A DNA stretch of 64,000 nt from Suillus spraguei (Eukaryota > Basidiomycota > Agaricomycetes > Boletales > Suillaceae). The translations under genes were made by a program, and so were the position numbers. The notes below the pieces were generated by a model, which was not told the origin of the DNA, ran no database searches, and worked only from the letters and a program-made list of their open reading frames with translations. The stretch spans positions 62,001-126,000 of the forward strand of contig JABCPU010000176.1 in NCBI GenBank assembly GCA_016800925.1, read 5' to 3'. This document shows positions 1 through 12,220 of the stretch, one piece after another (the stretch's first letter is position 1; the number at the start of each line of letters is the position of its first letter).

Positions 1-520
1 AACCCACAGGGGCTTTGGCCTTTAGTCAATCAGCTTTATCTCGCGCCCTTAAACGACAGCCAGAGTTAGAAGCGCGAGTCAACTCTAATCAAAACGCTTT
101 ATCATCAAAACGCCCACATGTTGTAACCAGGCCAGATGTAGAGCGGGCCTTGCTTACATGGGTCAAACATATGGAGATAAAGGGAGATACGGTGAATGGG
201 CTGATCATGATTATGAGTCTCCAGGTGGGGACAATGAGATTGTCGAGGAAGTTCGAAGACAAATGGCAATTGAAAAAGGGGATATCATGGAGGTGGATTC
301 AGATAGCGAGGACGGTGACGAAGATGAAAACGCGACGCCGGAGTACACTTTCACGCAAGTATTCACACTGCTGTGCCAGCAACTCGAAGTTCAATTTGGT
401 GAACTCGAGCTCTCATTTGATCTCTCAAAACGGCTGCGGGCATTTAGAGCTTGTGTGCGCAGAGAGGAAATTCGCGGAGCAAAGCAGACAACAATAGATT
501 CATACTTCGGCGGTAAATAG
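1..520 (+). pseudogene. Decayed pogo/Tigger-type (CENP-B-like) transposase remnant
   Basis: The first frame (15 to about 200) encodes a stretch with a run of RALKRQPELEARV and then DVERALLTWVKHMEIKGDTV, which looks like the second helix-turn-helix (CENP-B/Tc5 type) of pogo-superfamily transposases. A second frame (158-520) follows, ending in an acidic segment and the C-terminal QTTIDSYFGGK. The DDE catalytic domain that should lie between is absent, so this is an internally deleted, frameshifted derivative; its 5' end lies outside the window. The tail QTTIDSYF fits the PCNA-interacting (PIP) box pattern Qxx[ILM]xx[FY][FY], a feature reported for Drosophila pogo transposase. Family assignment is by motif recognition only. 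Confidence 0.6.
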
Positions 521-2058
521 AAAATGATATGTTTTGTCTCAACTGTCACACTCACTCTTGAGGGAGGTCACATGGCATCACAATGTGTCACATATGTCAC
601 ACAACTTGGTAATGCATAAGGGGTGATAATGCATAGCCTGCGAGGGGTCCCGACGTTATGCGTTATGAAAAAGTGTACTGTACTATGGAATCAATAGTCC
701 CCATACATGGACTACCGAGAAACCAAGTGATATTGACACCAGTTCTTTTACCAAAGCTCTCATCCCGATTATCATGCACCAGGCGCCGATTTCAGTGGCT
801 CATGATTATTCTCGCGCATTGCCATGCGCCGTTTCCTTCGTGAATGACAATTATTGCACACTAAATGGGGACGCCACGATGGATGGTCTGCTTAATGCGC
901 CTGAGGATCTTTTCGCGTGAACAACACATTCTGTCTACGGCCCTGTTTTAACAATAGTACGAGGAAGCTACTCGTAGCCACCAGTTCTCGAGTCGTTCAG
1001 TGCATCATGCTAGAGAATCGTTTCAAGCTCAGTCATACGATTGTGATCGCGCCAGGTTTTGAATAAGTGCATTGCCCGTAATTTCATAAACTAAATTCTC
1101 CATGGCTAAACATTTGAAACAACCCGTCTTTTCTAAGACATAACAAGATAACTTCAACATGAAAGACTGTCAGCTGAGCTGCTTATTGCTAAACCAAATG
1201 CGATGTATAATTTGGTGCTGATTGACAGATGGGCGGTAAAATTCAGGCTGCAGCTGAGCTTACTTACATCTACATGTTCTGCGGTTGCCCTCCATTCCAG
1301 CAGAAGCGTTGAGTACGGTCGAAGTGGAAAACGTGTTTCTGTCAAAGTGTTAGTTTGGACAATCTGGGCCGAGCAACTCTGTCACTATTCTTGTCGGCCG
1401 TGCTAGCGACAGTCGCCACCAGCAAGTATAAAAGGAAGTCACCTTACAATTTTCTGTATCAAAATTCCATTACTGGCAGCGCTGCCATATTCCTGTCTGC
1501 TAAGAATTCTATTTCAGCTCTCGGTCTGAGCTATTCGGAACTCGTGATGACCACAAGCTCTCTGTATCTTCACCGGTGACGGATGTCAGTCAAATAATAT
1601 CCCCATTATGTGAAATGTTGATTGAACAAGCACTAGTCTTACCAAAGAACACCACGCACACAGATAAGTACAAGGCGGGCAGGTATCAGGAACCATGATC
1701 TAACGGTATTATGGATGCCGAGGCAAGTAAAAGAAACGCTCTCACCGTCATGGTCCAACCTATCAATCGCTCGATCAAATCACCCCTAAAGCTATGGTTG
1801 ACCAAGTGTGGTCTGTATGGGCACTCAGAAAAGCCAGCCCACAAGACAAGCGCACCATTCACGAACGGTAACACAAGGACTTGATATTGTTCCTGTTGTC
1901 AGGGCGGTACCAGCGACGGCGAGAAGTGGCCAAGCAATGGCGGTGAGAGGTAGTTGTACGTGTGAGGATGGCAGGGTGCTCCGGGTCGCTGCGTTAGGGC
2001 TCACTTCCTATTCTTGAGTGGTCGTCGAGAGTGCTAGTCCAAACGTACTCGATAGTAC
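521..2058. other. Gene-poor stretch after transposon remnant
   Basis: No supportable gene. 535-615 contains several TGTCACA-like words in both orientations that may belong to the 3' terminal region of the transposon remnant. Short open frames here show no conserved motif. Confidence 0.5.
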
Positions 2059-3007
2059 TCAGACAGTAAAGCTAAGTCTCAGCCCGTAATGGTCACTGCA
2101 AGGGATATAGTCGGAATCCTCGCCGGGCTTGGGCACCTCAATCAGACCAGGGTGGAGAATCTCCATGTCCTTCGCGTCTACACCCGACATCGCAACCTTG
2201 TCCAACTTTCCAAGTCCCAGTACGTCATCTCGTTCCACCCTCACTCCCCACGTAGCTCCGTCAAGCCCTTTATTTCCATGCAACGCGATCTACGCATCCA
2301 CCAGTCCGTTCTTGTCGAGGAGAGCATGATCCTCGGGGCTGATGGCGTTGAAGTCTCCCGCGATCAGTCCACCACCGCATCCAGGCTCGCGCAGGAGGTT
2401 GGCAAGGATCTCCATCTGCAAGGAACCGTGTCCCCAAGAGAATCGAGATGAACGTTGACGAGACGACAGGTTGTGGTTGGGGTGGATGGGGGGATAATGT
2501 CCACGGAAAGTGCACACCTCCGATACTTGCTGGGGAGTTTGACGCGGGAAACGGGACCAAGCATGAACTTCTCCCCTCTCTCGACTCCATCCTCCTCCTC
2601 TGCAACTCCAAGTCGAAGGCAAAGCGCTTGCTAGACAGCAACGTCATATTCGCAAAGGGTACTCACTCGAACGACGTTTGGTCCTCGGCGTCTGTCACCA
2701 AGAATGCTTCGCGAACTTTCGGATTGGCCAGGATAGAGGTGCGGACGTCAGACGTGACTTCTTGGAAAAAGATAATGTCAGGACGTTTGGATTCCTCGAG
2801 GATACCACCGAGGAGTAGGTTGGCTCGTGCAACGGGACGCGAGGAGAAGGCGTCGAAGTTCTGTGTTATAAGAGAAAAGCGGGATGTGAGAACAAGCTGC
2901 TGTGTCACTTGGTTCGGTGCGCATCTTGAAGATAGTACTGGTGCCCACAGTCGGTTGGATGACTTGAAGGCGGAGAAAGTGCACCGGCAGAGTCTGCTGG
3001 CGTCCAT
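2059..3007 (-). pseudogene. Broken endonuclease/exonuclease/phosphatase (TDP2-like) gene
   Basis: Reading from 3007 downward, the fragments carry the ordered motifs of the EEP (DNase I-like) superfamily: NFDAFSSRP, then FFQEV (catalytic Glu), NVHLDS, IAGDFNAI, LGKLDKV and finally SDHYGLRLSF. The order and spacing resemble fungal TDP2-like phosphodiesterases. The frame is broken at least four times: a TGA at 2663-2665 (probably a former Trp) just before VPFANMTLLSS, a frameshift near 2560, another near 2370, and a TAG at 2290-2292 in the position of a Trp after GLVDA. An intron probably sits near 2850-2900. Beyond 3007 the sequence joins the 3' flank of copy A, so the gene's 5' end may have been lost when that copy arrived. 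Confidence 0.75.
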
Positions 3008-3202
3008 GGAGGGTATGTGGGAACGTGGGAAGCTTTGATTTTGGCTAACTTGACACTGAGCGCTGACCAGAGACAAACAGTACTTGAACCAGCCAAGTGA
3101 TATTCCAAGTGCGAACAAAAATACTGGTACAATATTGTTGTGATAGGTACAAAAAACAATGCTATGACATTTCTACATGTTGTGCCGCACATATTCCAAT
3201 TT

Positions 3203-6200
3203 CTATATCCTCTCAGGCTCTGCACCATCTGATCCACGATCCTGTGCGACCGCTTCCTCTGACCGTGTCTGTTGAGCTGCTGCCAATCTCTTATCTTCCT
3301 GTCGTTGGGCTAACTTCGACCACGGCCTAGACTGAAGTTCTTTCACATCTATAATCGCAAGCTGCTTCTCCAACAAACGGCAGAGGTCAAGACCATGACG
3401 CGCGAGGCGCGGTAGAATAGATACAAATTGCAGTGCCTGAAGAGGGTCTCTGATGTCGTAGTATCTAATGTTGCGTTCCATGACGTAGATTTGCTACATT
3501 ACTGGTGAATTCCTTCGAAAATGGTGAACGAAGAGAGCACATACCTTATTTCTCATCCATGCCATTGTGACTGCACCAAGTGTGCCGTTAACAATTAGTC
3601 CGAAGACAGGCATGTCTACGATTCCAAGTTTGGAAAGGAAGGTGACCGCTGAAACCAAATACGTTTTCATTTGGTTCATGGAAGTCGAAATTGCGGACTC
3701 GTCCTTCTTTTTGTACTCAGCCAACAAGACTGGAAGTAGTAGGTTTTGTTGACTAGGTTCGTCGCAGGGTGCATCCTTGGAAAGTATTGTTTCTTGTGTC
3801 TGCATCACTTGATTGCGATCAGGATGATGGAGGAATGGGTTGTGCAACTGATTTCGATTGAGTTTCCTGGATTCCGATACGCGAGAAGAGGAAGGGACCT
3901 GAAGGGACCTGCCGGATGTTGTTTTTTGGCGGTGACCGTCGGGCGTTTCGATCTGGTGTGGAGTTTCCCCCGGACTTTTGTCCGGCTTGTCCGGCTTTGG
4001 GCCCTGGACTAGCATGAAAGATTTCAGGAACATGTCTTTCTCCTCGACACTAGATATGCGCTGGAGCGTTGTAGTAGCAACGCCAGAACATGGAACGACA
4101 AGGATGGCGTCACATTTTCCAGTCACTGGATCCTTGGAGGAGTGATCTGCAATCACTTCAGCAAAATTGCCCATCAAGAGGCGATGCCTAATATCATGAG
4201 AAAATTGCACTGCTTGATTTTCCGCAGCTGCGGCCTGCTCCCAACTGCCAGCGGTCTCTCTACTCAAAGGAATACATTGCTCCTGTTCAAGGCAGAGGCT
4301 CCGGTATTCCTGAATGACCTTGTTGGCTTGTAACGCAAAGGAAGTGTCATCTGCAGCGGGATTACGAGCCAAGTTTAGCTGTCGCTCCAGCCTAGACGAA
4401 TAATTACAATGAGGATCGCCTGGCATATGAATCACGCACAACACATCCCGTTGCGAGGGAGCGGGCTGGAAGAAGTTGAGAAGCAGGGCATCCCATTCAT
4501 GACGCCGATCGGCTTCGTTGGCGCCCTGCAACTTTGCAATATCATCACACTGGCGAGCACTGGTGACAGCGTGCAATAGAACTGAAAACTTGGACGAAAT
4601 AAACTCGACATCCTCCAACGACGGAACATCATTTGGGGTGGACTGGCAATTAGGACCGCCGTTCATGGTGCATAGATCTGTTCTCATTCCCGACACAAAG
4701 CGATCTACCTTGACATTCGAGAGCTGCCCGCGATGTCATGAGAATTAGTACCAAAAGTGATCCTACAGACTCACTATGGTTTTAATACCGTCCGACCAGG
4801 TAAACGCCGTCATTTTATCATACAACTCTACCATTGTATTAATTCCGGTCTTCTTCGCTAGTTCTTCAGACTGTACTGGGATCCGACCGACGGTGAACGC
4901 ATTGCGTTCAAACAGCCAGTTGGATAATGTCATACTGTCATCGAGGCCGGTATCAGACAGAGCGGCAAATCTGGACGCGAGAAACGATCATTGAACGGTA
5001 GTCAGCAAAGAAACAGGTTCCATACTGCGAATTTGGGTATGGGCTGGGTGCACGCGATGAGGTCGATGTCCTGACCTCAGATAACGATCGTGGCCCTGGA
5101 CTGGTCCGTTTTGATGATCTCTTCGAGGACGATGGTTGCGGCCCTCTTCCTCAGCAGGTAAAATAAGATCATGAATAGAGTAACTGATGCAAACTTACCG
5201 TCCTTTCACGTTTATCGCGCGGGCCTCTTGGGGCACCCTAAAGCTTCGAGTTAGTTTTGTGTTGATAAGCGTGACACAGCTCAAATTATTGACCGGATGT
5301 TTGCGCCATGGACTTGTTCATCCTCGACGATGGTCGCAAGCAAGGGAGAACTCATTGTTTCGTATGATACAAGCGCAGTATCCGAGAGCAGGGGAGGAGT
5401 ACGAGGACTAGATGAGGATGATGCCTCGCTAAATGGGCATTAACATTCTGACTTACAATTAAAAATAAAATGTCGTACCTAGAACTCGTCTCCACGTGTA
5501 CCTGGTGGGTCCAGAACGCCACCCGTTCGTCCAATGGTCCTCCAGACTGAGTTTCAAAGTCGGGTAAATCGGATCTCCAGTGCAACGGAGTCAGGGAATC
5601 GACTGCTTCTATCGATATCGAGCCCTTGATATCTTCGAAATGAGTCCGCAACCCCAAAATGAATTGGGCAAGGTTGATAGCAGAACGTGTGTCGGTGAAA
5701 TCAAACACCCCCATCGAGGAATCTAAGCCGATATCTGCCGCTAAAGCGAGGTGCGCTGCAGGCTACAGGAAGGTCAACGTGGAAAAATATGCAGTGATTT
5801 TGAACTTGCCATGTGGCCTTCCTCTGATTGATCGGGGTCGAGCCACCCGAAAATGGCCGTGGCAATCGTACCTGTGCTGGAACAGCACAGGCCGACAACA
5901 GGCTGACGGATCCCCCACACACGTCTCTGATAAAGAGTGCTGCAAATTAGAGGAACGATATTATGGAGTCGGCGACTAGTAAAACTGGGACCACAGCAGA
6001 AAGGCGTCTGCCTCGACCCGAAAGCATGTGCGCTTGCAAGGGCAGGTCGAGTGACTCAACAGAACCATCGCTCGAGTCAGAATCTGCGGAATGCATCGAT
6101 TCATCCTCGTCCTCCTCGTTTCGCGAGCTGGTCCTGGATGTGTCAGAATGGGTCCTAGGCGCAGAAAAGATGGCATGTGCAGCAAGAAGAGTGGCACGTC

Positions 6201-6672
6201 CGTCGATGAGATTTAGCGGCTGACTCGCCACGTTCTGAGCTCGTGGCATAATGAACGATGCATCTTCGCTGTAATGATATTTGGTTCTTGTTCAATGCTT
6301 GACGAGCATGTCACTTACAGAATCATAACATCTGGGGACAACGTATTTGACAGTGCATGAGGAGCTGAGACCAAAGGGGAATAGTGGATCTCTCGCCACC
6401 GTGGTGAGGAAGCTCAGCAAGTGCGCTTAGTCCTGCGGCTGTTGACTGAATCAGGATCTGGAAATCCTTTGCAGTGTATGATTCTGGTGCAAGTTCTTCA
6501 TGGGAAACGAGTGGCTCTGAAAAATTCGAGGACGACGCACTGGCAAGATGCTCCGAGACGTCACTTGAGCTGTCGGGACAGTGGAACGGCGACAGCAAGG
6601 AAGTAATACCGCCACTGGTTCAGGCCAGCCTGTAGATTGGGTCACGTAGTGGACAACCTCGCCGAAAGTCAT
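3203..6672 (-). pseudogene. Paralogue A of the five-copy gene family (N-terminal half broken, C-terminal half open)
   Basis: Runs from ATG at 6672 to a stop at 3203. Exon 1 starts MTFGEVVHYVTQSTGWPEP but lacks one base after the PEPV codons compared with copies D and E, and has a second one-base loss in the WSQLL region. Exon 2 (about 6250-5830) loses a base in a C run after VADS. Its splice donor is GC (CACATG/gcaagt). By contrast 4696-3494 is one continuous 400-codon frame covering the C-terminal half, including GKCDAILVVPC, LLLPVLLAEYKKKDE and PVFGLIVNGTLGAVTMAW, followed by the last exon (3481-3203, MERNIRYYDIRDPLQALQF). The 5' and 3' flanks resemble those of copy E. No function is known; a nuclease-like fold for the C-terminus is only inferred. 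Confidence 0.75.
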
Positions 6673-6801
6673 TATAAGTCAAGCGGTATAGACTTTGAAA
6701 GCACTTGGTGGTTAAATGTACTAGTACGTAGTACTTAAAAGTTAATGCTAGGTTCAGCAGTATGCAATTGATCGAAGAATGTCAATGAATCAAAGTCAAT
6801 C

Positions 6802-6817
6802 ATTATTTGGTCACGTG
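6802..6817 (-). promoter_or_regulatory. Shared CACGTG promoter element of copy A
   Basis: On the minus strand the site reads CACGTGACCAAATAAT, 130 bp upstream of the copy A start. The same element, with one or two changes, precedes all five family members. CACGTG is the core of bHLH (E-box) sites; its use here is inferred. Confidence 0.55.
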
Positions 6818-7605
6818 CAATCTGTACGCGTTTTGCACTTTAATGTTTACGCGTGTGACAAACAAGGAAACCGACAGAAGTTAACGCCGCCAACGCAGGA
6901 TGACTTCCTGTGATTCATACGAAGTTTTCAGGTGCTTCTACTAAGTACGTGTCAATCCACATATATTTCTATGGCAAAAACACAACTCGAAAACCCAACC
7001 ACCGAACCTTTTTCAGTTGAAGAGTTTAAAACATAAACAAAGGAATATGATATTGCAACACTTAAGTGCGACTTGATCATGCTATTGTACGTTAATCGCC
7101 GTGAGGTGCAAATGTCACGATTTTGTCGTGGACTCCTCATGGTTAAACAAATCTTCAGATATCCATGGCCATGTACCAATAACTCAAATTTTGAGCGTTA
7201 TATTCATTAGGAGCAGAATTATATCATCCTACCATATCATGGACTCATCAATTCACTGATGTAGCCAAGTTTTCATCACAACCCCACTTCAAGTCTTTCT
7301 TGTAAGTGTTGACAACATAGCACTTTCAAATTCAAGAGGTGTGCTCGAGTCACTCTTGCACACTCATGTCCTCAAACGACCAATAGACAATAATCCCTGC
7401 AACATACCGTACGGTCACCATTGTCCCAGAAGTGAGTTACACAGACAAATATTAGTCGAAGTCAATCATAATCAAGTCCCCAAGAAAGGAAAGCCAAACG
7501 CTAAGAAGCTTGATAGATGAGCATTTAAACGTTAGAATACAGAACGATGACTAGCAAACGTTGCTTTTGGGATACAAAGCGTCCTGGAGATCGACTATTC
7601 TACTG
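6818..7605. other. Intergenic region between copy A and the CNNM gene
   Basis: No gene recognised. AT-rich sequence with two ACGCGT words (6835 and 6850 region) at the promoter end of copy A. The remainder is the 3' flank of the CNNM gene. Confidence 0.5.
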
Positions 7606-9740
7606 TTATGATTCGCCGATCGAATGATAAACATAACGATAGGCCTGAGGATAGTTGTCCAGGCTTGACTTAGGAAGAAGGGGCATGGCCTCAATGTTCA
7701 CAGAAGTCACCTGCGTAGGTTCGATAGTGGATGTCCGCGTGAATATACTTCTCTCCTGTTCAACAATGCTAGAAAGAAAGAGGGTATTATAATCAAGCCC
7801 AGATAACGAGATACAGACGTACTCTCTCATGACAGTAGTATCAATCACACGCTTGGCATGCCGCTTACTCTGGTTGTCCTCGTACTGATCAGTTTCATCG
7901 ACGATCTCCTCTGAAATGATCTCCTGGGAGAAACGTCATGTCATATACTTAGGAGTCAAATGAATACCATACCTCGATGACATCTGGACCGAAACATACA
8001 AAACTGTCAGGTAACGACAAGTGCACATGATTGGTTTTACCTTCTAGAGTAATCACACCAATTCCACCGCCAGGTGAACCAGGTGTCCGACTGATCAATA
8101 ATAAATGCGCACGCCCTGTTTGGCTAAAACGAATATCACTTGACTTGCATGGAAGCATGCAGTGAGAGCGTACAAATAATCGAGCGCTTGGAAACAGTTA
8201 ATTGATGGCAGGGCCTCAGGTAAGATGGATAAAGGAAAGTGCGAGACTGGGAGTCCTCGTGCAGGATCGTATATCAGCAACTGTCACGCGACTGTCAACA
8301 AGCTATATTCAGACGAGCGGGGTTCAGACGCACCTTCTTGATCAAAAGAAGGCCCTCAAATGCGAGCGGATTTCCTGGCTGGTGCACCGGAAACCGAGAG
8401 TAGCCGCTGGTGAGGCTAAAGAGGTGTGAGTGTGCTTCTGCGAAGACAAAAGCAGTTATCTGAATACATAGCGTCAATAGTGGAGTGGTCCAGAATTGTA
8501 TCCGAGCTCAGCATGACAACATCCTGCAATGGTGAACACCCGTCGTGAGTGCGGAGCTCACCAAAAGGAAAGAAATACTGACATGAATAGGAGTCATGAT
8601 CGTTTCCACGTTCTTACTGCTGAGCTCCAGGACGCCATTGAGAATGCCAATCTCGTCATCGCGCAAAGGTTCTTGGCCAGTACGGTGAAATTGGAGAAAT
8701 GATTTAAGTTCAGCCTTCTTGTAGGTGTGCGCATCGTGAACTCCTAAGGCACGGTCAAGAATTTTTGCGATTGGATATGCGACGGGTGCTATACCCGGGT
8801 AAAGGTCACTTACAAACTCCTGGTAGTTGAAATGTGTACATACCAAAGAGATACATCAGAAGGAGAACAAATGGCGCACATCGTGCGCCGATGGCGAGAC
8901 CGTATCTCGCACAAACTGCTTGAGGTATAACCCTTTTGGCAAGTAAATCAAAACCACCCCACGGTGCGCGACGCATTGTACTTACTCTCTATCCGTCAAG
9001 AAAGGAAGGTTTCATCAATCGTGATTCGTGATGCTCAAAACGAGTGGCACGCGTACCCAAATATAACTGAGGACGGTCCGGTCAGTTGGACCTAATGCGT
9101 GAATTTTGCTACTTACCGATGGCAGTCGCTGAAATTACTATAGCAAGTAAACCTCCTCCAATCTGATTGTTGATAAGGTTATCTACTCTGCACAGAAAGG
9201 GGCTATATGCCGAGAATGTGCTCACCGCACTATCAAGAAAAATTGGCAAGCTCTCGTTGATGATCTAAAATACGACCTTCATTACGCAAACTAAGTCATA
9301 TATAATCAATGATACGAACCACATTGCTGAGAAGAAGCACCTTGAACGAGTTTGAGAATGAGGAGATTGGAGAGCAAGTATATACTTACCACGAGCACCC
9401 AGTGGCGACCTCTTTGCATGAGGTTCAACACTGACGATTGTTAACTGAAAGTTGGGTGACACCTGTCAGATACTGCGCGCACCAATCTGAGCGTTTGTCC
9501 GTTCCATATTTTCTGCTGACGAGGTGGCTAACACACGGAGATGAAGTTCGTCGAGTCCCATGAGACCAATTGATAATCTGCTGAGATGGATTAGATTAAA
9601 TCTGCTGGACTCAAGGTGCAACCCACCCGGCAAAAACGCCCCCCGCAAGAACCAGAAGTGCGCTGGTGGCCATTTTCCACCAAAATTCAAGTGAATCAGA
9701 CGAATCCTCTGTAGGGATCTTGGGATGAACATGGCACAGA
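7606..9740 (-). CDS. CNNM/Mam3-type DUF21-CBS membrane transporter
   Basis: A gene of at least 11 exons. The first visible exon (near 9735-9622) gives EFWWKMATSALLVLAGGVFAG, then [68 protein letters not shown] and EVIPQAVCARYGLAIGARCAPFV: the DUF21 transmembrane domain. It is followed by HDAHTYKKAELKSFLQFHRTGQEPLRDDEIGILNGVLEL and a CBS pair ([73 protein letters not shown]). Yeast Mam3 and animal CNNMs act in divalent cation homeostasis at the vacuolar or plasma membrane. Keeping the frame needs exons of 10 and 3 nt. The first exon(s) upstream of about 9735 could not be resolved; a signal or first TM exon may lie in 9740-9960. I saw no lesion. Confidence 0.88.
8986..9066 (-). other. Micro-exon pair (10 nt and 3 nt) inside the CNNM gene
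   Basis: Exon 9057-9066 (TTATATTTGG on the coding strand) is bounded by ...tcctcag and gtacgcg. Exon 8986-8988 (AGA) is bounded by ...ggatag and gtaagta. Joined to the neighbours they encode AIVIFGEVIPQAV, matching the family's conserved FGE(I/V)IPQ segment. Skipping either breaks the frame or loses the conserved Gly-Glu. Confidence 0.65.
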
Positions 9741-10675
9741 GAAATAACTATGATAATATGCAAATGGATGATCAGAGGCCTTAACTTATACCAGTGATAC
9801 TAGATTGCGCTATCGCAGCACAAAGAAAGGGTGTGAGCTGTTAGGGCTGAGGGATTCTTTTATGCTAATCATATGATAATAGTCTTATGTATTAGTAGAA
9901 ATTGGACACTCACAAGACGTAGGTTTGCCGAATTTGATATCGTTCGTAATCGACTTTCTTGGAGGATACGAAAGATGTAACTGAAGTTCAGACCGAATTA
10001 TGTAAAAACACATTTCTGGATGAATTGGCTTATTCTGCCAAAACGAACACCCGTTGCGCTGTTTATGCTATGGGACCGTGCACGCGGATACCACAAGATT
10101 CTGGTAGATCTGTGACCTGTTCCAAGAGAATACTAGCGTCCCTCACCAATACCATCACTCTGAGCGAGATATGCCTTGTACGAGATAATGTATCATGATA
10201 TCACTGCACGCTGTCTGTTGAAAGATAAGAGTACTGCCTTTCAGGATGAGTCGAACGGTAACCGGTGTAGGACGGCATGCGTACCAAAGCCAGCTACCAC
10301 GAAATTAAGGAAATTTTTCCAGTCGTCGCCGGAACGCAGAGAGAGGTTAGATTGTATGACAGTCTTGCAATAATTTCTCTTAGACTTCAAATGACTCGCA
10401 AGCTTGACCGTTTGGATCTGGTAAAAGTTGCTTGCGGTCCTGCGGAAACGTCCTGCTACAACAGTACGCGGCAGTCTGACTTATTGGTAAAGTTACCGTG
10501 CATTTTTTCCCCAACCCGTGGAACTAATATGCAAATGAAAACTGGGAAGCTAGTGGCTTAAGAACTTGAATGGTAGTAGTGAAGAGTTAACCGACAAGGC
10601 AAATATACACGTGACAAAAACCTTCATCTTGCACATATTCCGCATCGACAGTGGTCACTGCCAGACACTTTTCTC
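9741..10675. other. Upstream region of CNNM gene and of the next plus-strand gene
   Basis: Divergent intergenic stretch. Part of 9741-9960 may hold the unresolved 5' exon(s) of the CNNM gene. Otherwise no motif-bearing frame. Confidence 0.4.
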
Positions 10676-12220
10676 ATGCCCAAAACTGCGACGAGGAGTG
10701 GGTATTACGATGAAAACATGGATGTAATCGGAGTAGACGAGGAACGAGAAGTTGACAAACTATTGGAAGAAGAGACCGAGACAATCACGGATAACCCGGA
10801 GCTGATGGCAAAACTTCGTGATGCCTGGCAAATGATATGGCCGCAGCAGGTCATCGTAGAATGGGTCGAAAAACAGCCTCCGGTATGACCCTCCGAACTT
10901 GTGTTTTCAGCTCACAGCTCATAAATTTCTTTTTTGCAGTGTGGAGGGTGTGTATCACAATTGCGCAAGTGCTACCCTTCACCGCAACAGGGTTCGTTGC
11001 GTTGCATGCCATGTGCACGTTCAAGGGCCAAACCGTGCTCATGGAAACGCCAGTTTCAAACTGAAAAGTCGGCTGAAGTGCTTCAGCTGACGGTTGAACA
11101 GGTCGAGGGGCTCGTGCAGCAGGCGGACACATCTCCTACTACTAAACTACCAGTTTGCGGCAAGCTATGGAGGAGTACCACCGAAAAAAACCTACGTCGT
11201 ATTGCACTCAAGTCTATACCTAAGCGTGCGCGAGCTAAGGATAATCAAGAACCGGGTCCCTCGCAAATCACTTCTTCCCCTCCCCCTCACCTCGAACCTC
11301 TTTCACCGACCCACTCTTTCACCGCTCAAAGTTCACCGCGACTACCCCAAAACGGTACTGACTTGACAATCAAACTTCCACTTTCTGCCGGACGAGGTGT
11401 ATATGAAAATAGAATGGCGGAGCCCGATTCAACACCTGAAGCTCCTATTCACCGTTCGCCTGTTATTTCACAGGGCCCTCATGCCACCACACAGGATGTA
11501 TTATTCAACGAAGAGGCGCCCAGTATTCTATCGTCACCACCCTCCTCCGTAGCAGAACGCTCACCATCACTCGATGTAGATAACCTACCCGTCAGAGAGG
11601 TCCAGCTTCAACCACCGGTGTTTCCATATCTTAATTCAGCACCCACACTTGCTGGAATCGAAGAGGAATTCGATGAAATTCCAGTTGTTTTCGCAAGCGA
11701 ATTAGATCGCGCTGAAGAGGAGATTGCGCGACTCAAGTCAGCCTTGGAAGCACAGGAAAAGGAGGTTGCAAGGCTCCAACGTAACCTCAAACGACGAGAC
11801 GAGCAACTCGAGGACATCCACGAAGAACTTGACGAAGTTATCCATCTCCCTACTCCTCGTGCCACGCCAGCGTCAGAACAAGAAAATAGTATGCGAAAGT
11901 ACACCGCCTGTCAGTATGTCGCACGGACTCTGAGAGCCCTGCGCGTAGATGCTGAGACGGAGGAAGAACGAGAGGCCCTACTATTAAAGGCAGAGCGCCA
12001 TCTTGGCAGACTTGCTAATGTGGAGATGGATGGCATATGGGATGCTAAGGCCGATGCAGACGCACTCTTCATAGGTCTTGTTAATGGGTCTTCTGCAAGA
12101 GCTGCGAGACACGCGCAAAGAGCGGCCATTTCTAGTCCAGCCAAGATTTCTGCGTCTACATCCGCGATTCCCCAGCAACGCTCGCTTAAACGGAGACGAC
12201 GAGACTCGGATAAGCTATGA
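10676..12220 (+). CDS. Conserved-type basidiomycete protein with a cysteine motif and coiled coil
   Basis: Two exons: 10676-10882 and 10940-12220, joined in phase 0 by an intron with gtatga and tttttttgcag, about 495 residues. The start at 10676 follows a short leader; exon 1 is acidic and ends WVEKQPP. Exon 2 opens with CGGC, then KCYPS, LRCMPCARSRAKPCSW: five or six cysteines in a CxxC(n)C(n)CxxC(n)C pattern seen in many agaricomycete proteins and possibly metal binding. A Ser/Pro-rich linker follows, then a heptad-like coiled coil (ELDRAEEEIARLKSALEAQ onward, about residues 320-370), and a basic C-terminus SLKRRRRDSDKL that could be a nuclear localisation signal. Function is not known; a nuclear or chromatin role is a guess. 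Confidence 0.75.

Noticed and set aside
2089..3038. Long plus-strand frames opposite the nuclease remnant (for example a 196-codon frame at 2448-3038)
   Set aside because: All recognisable motifs lie on the minus strand; the plus frames are shadows with no motif.
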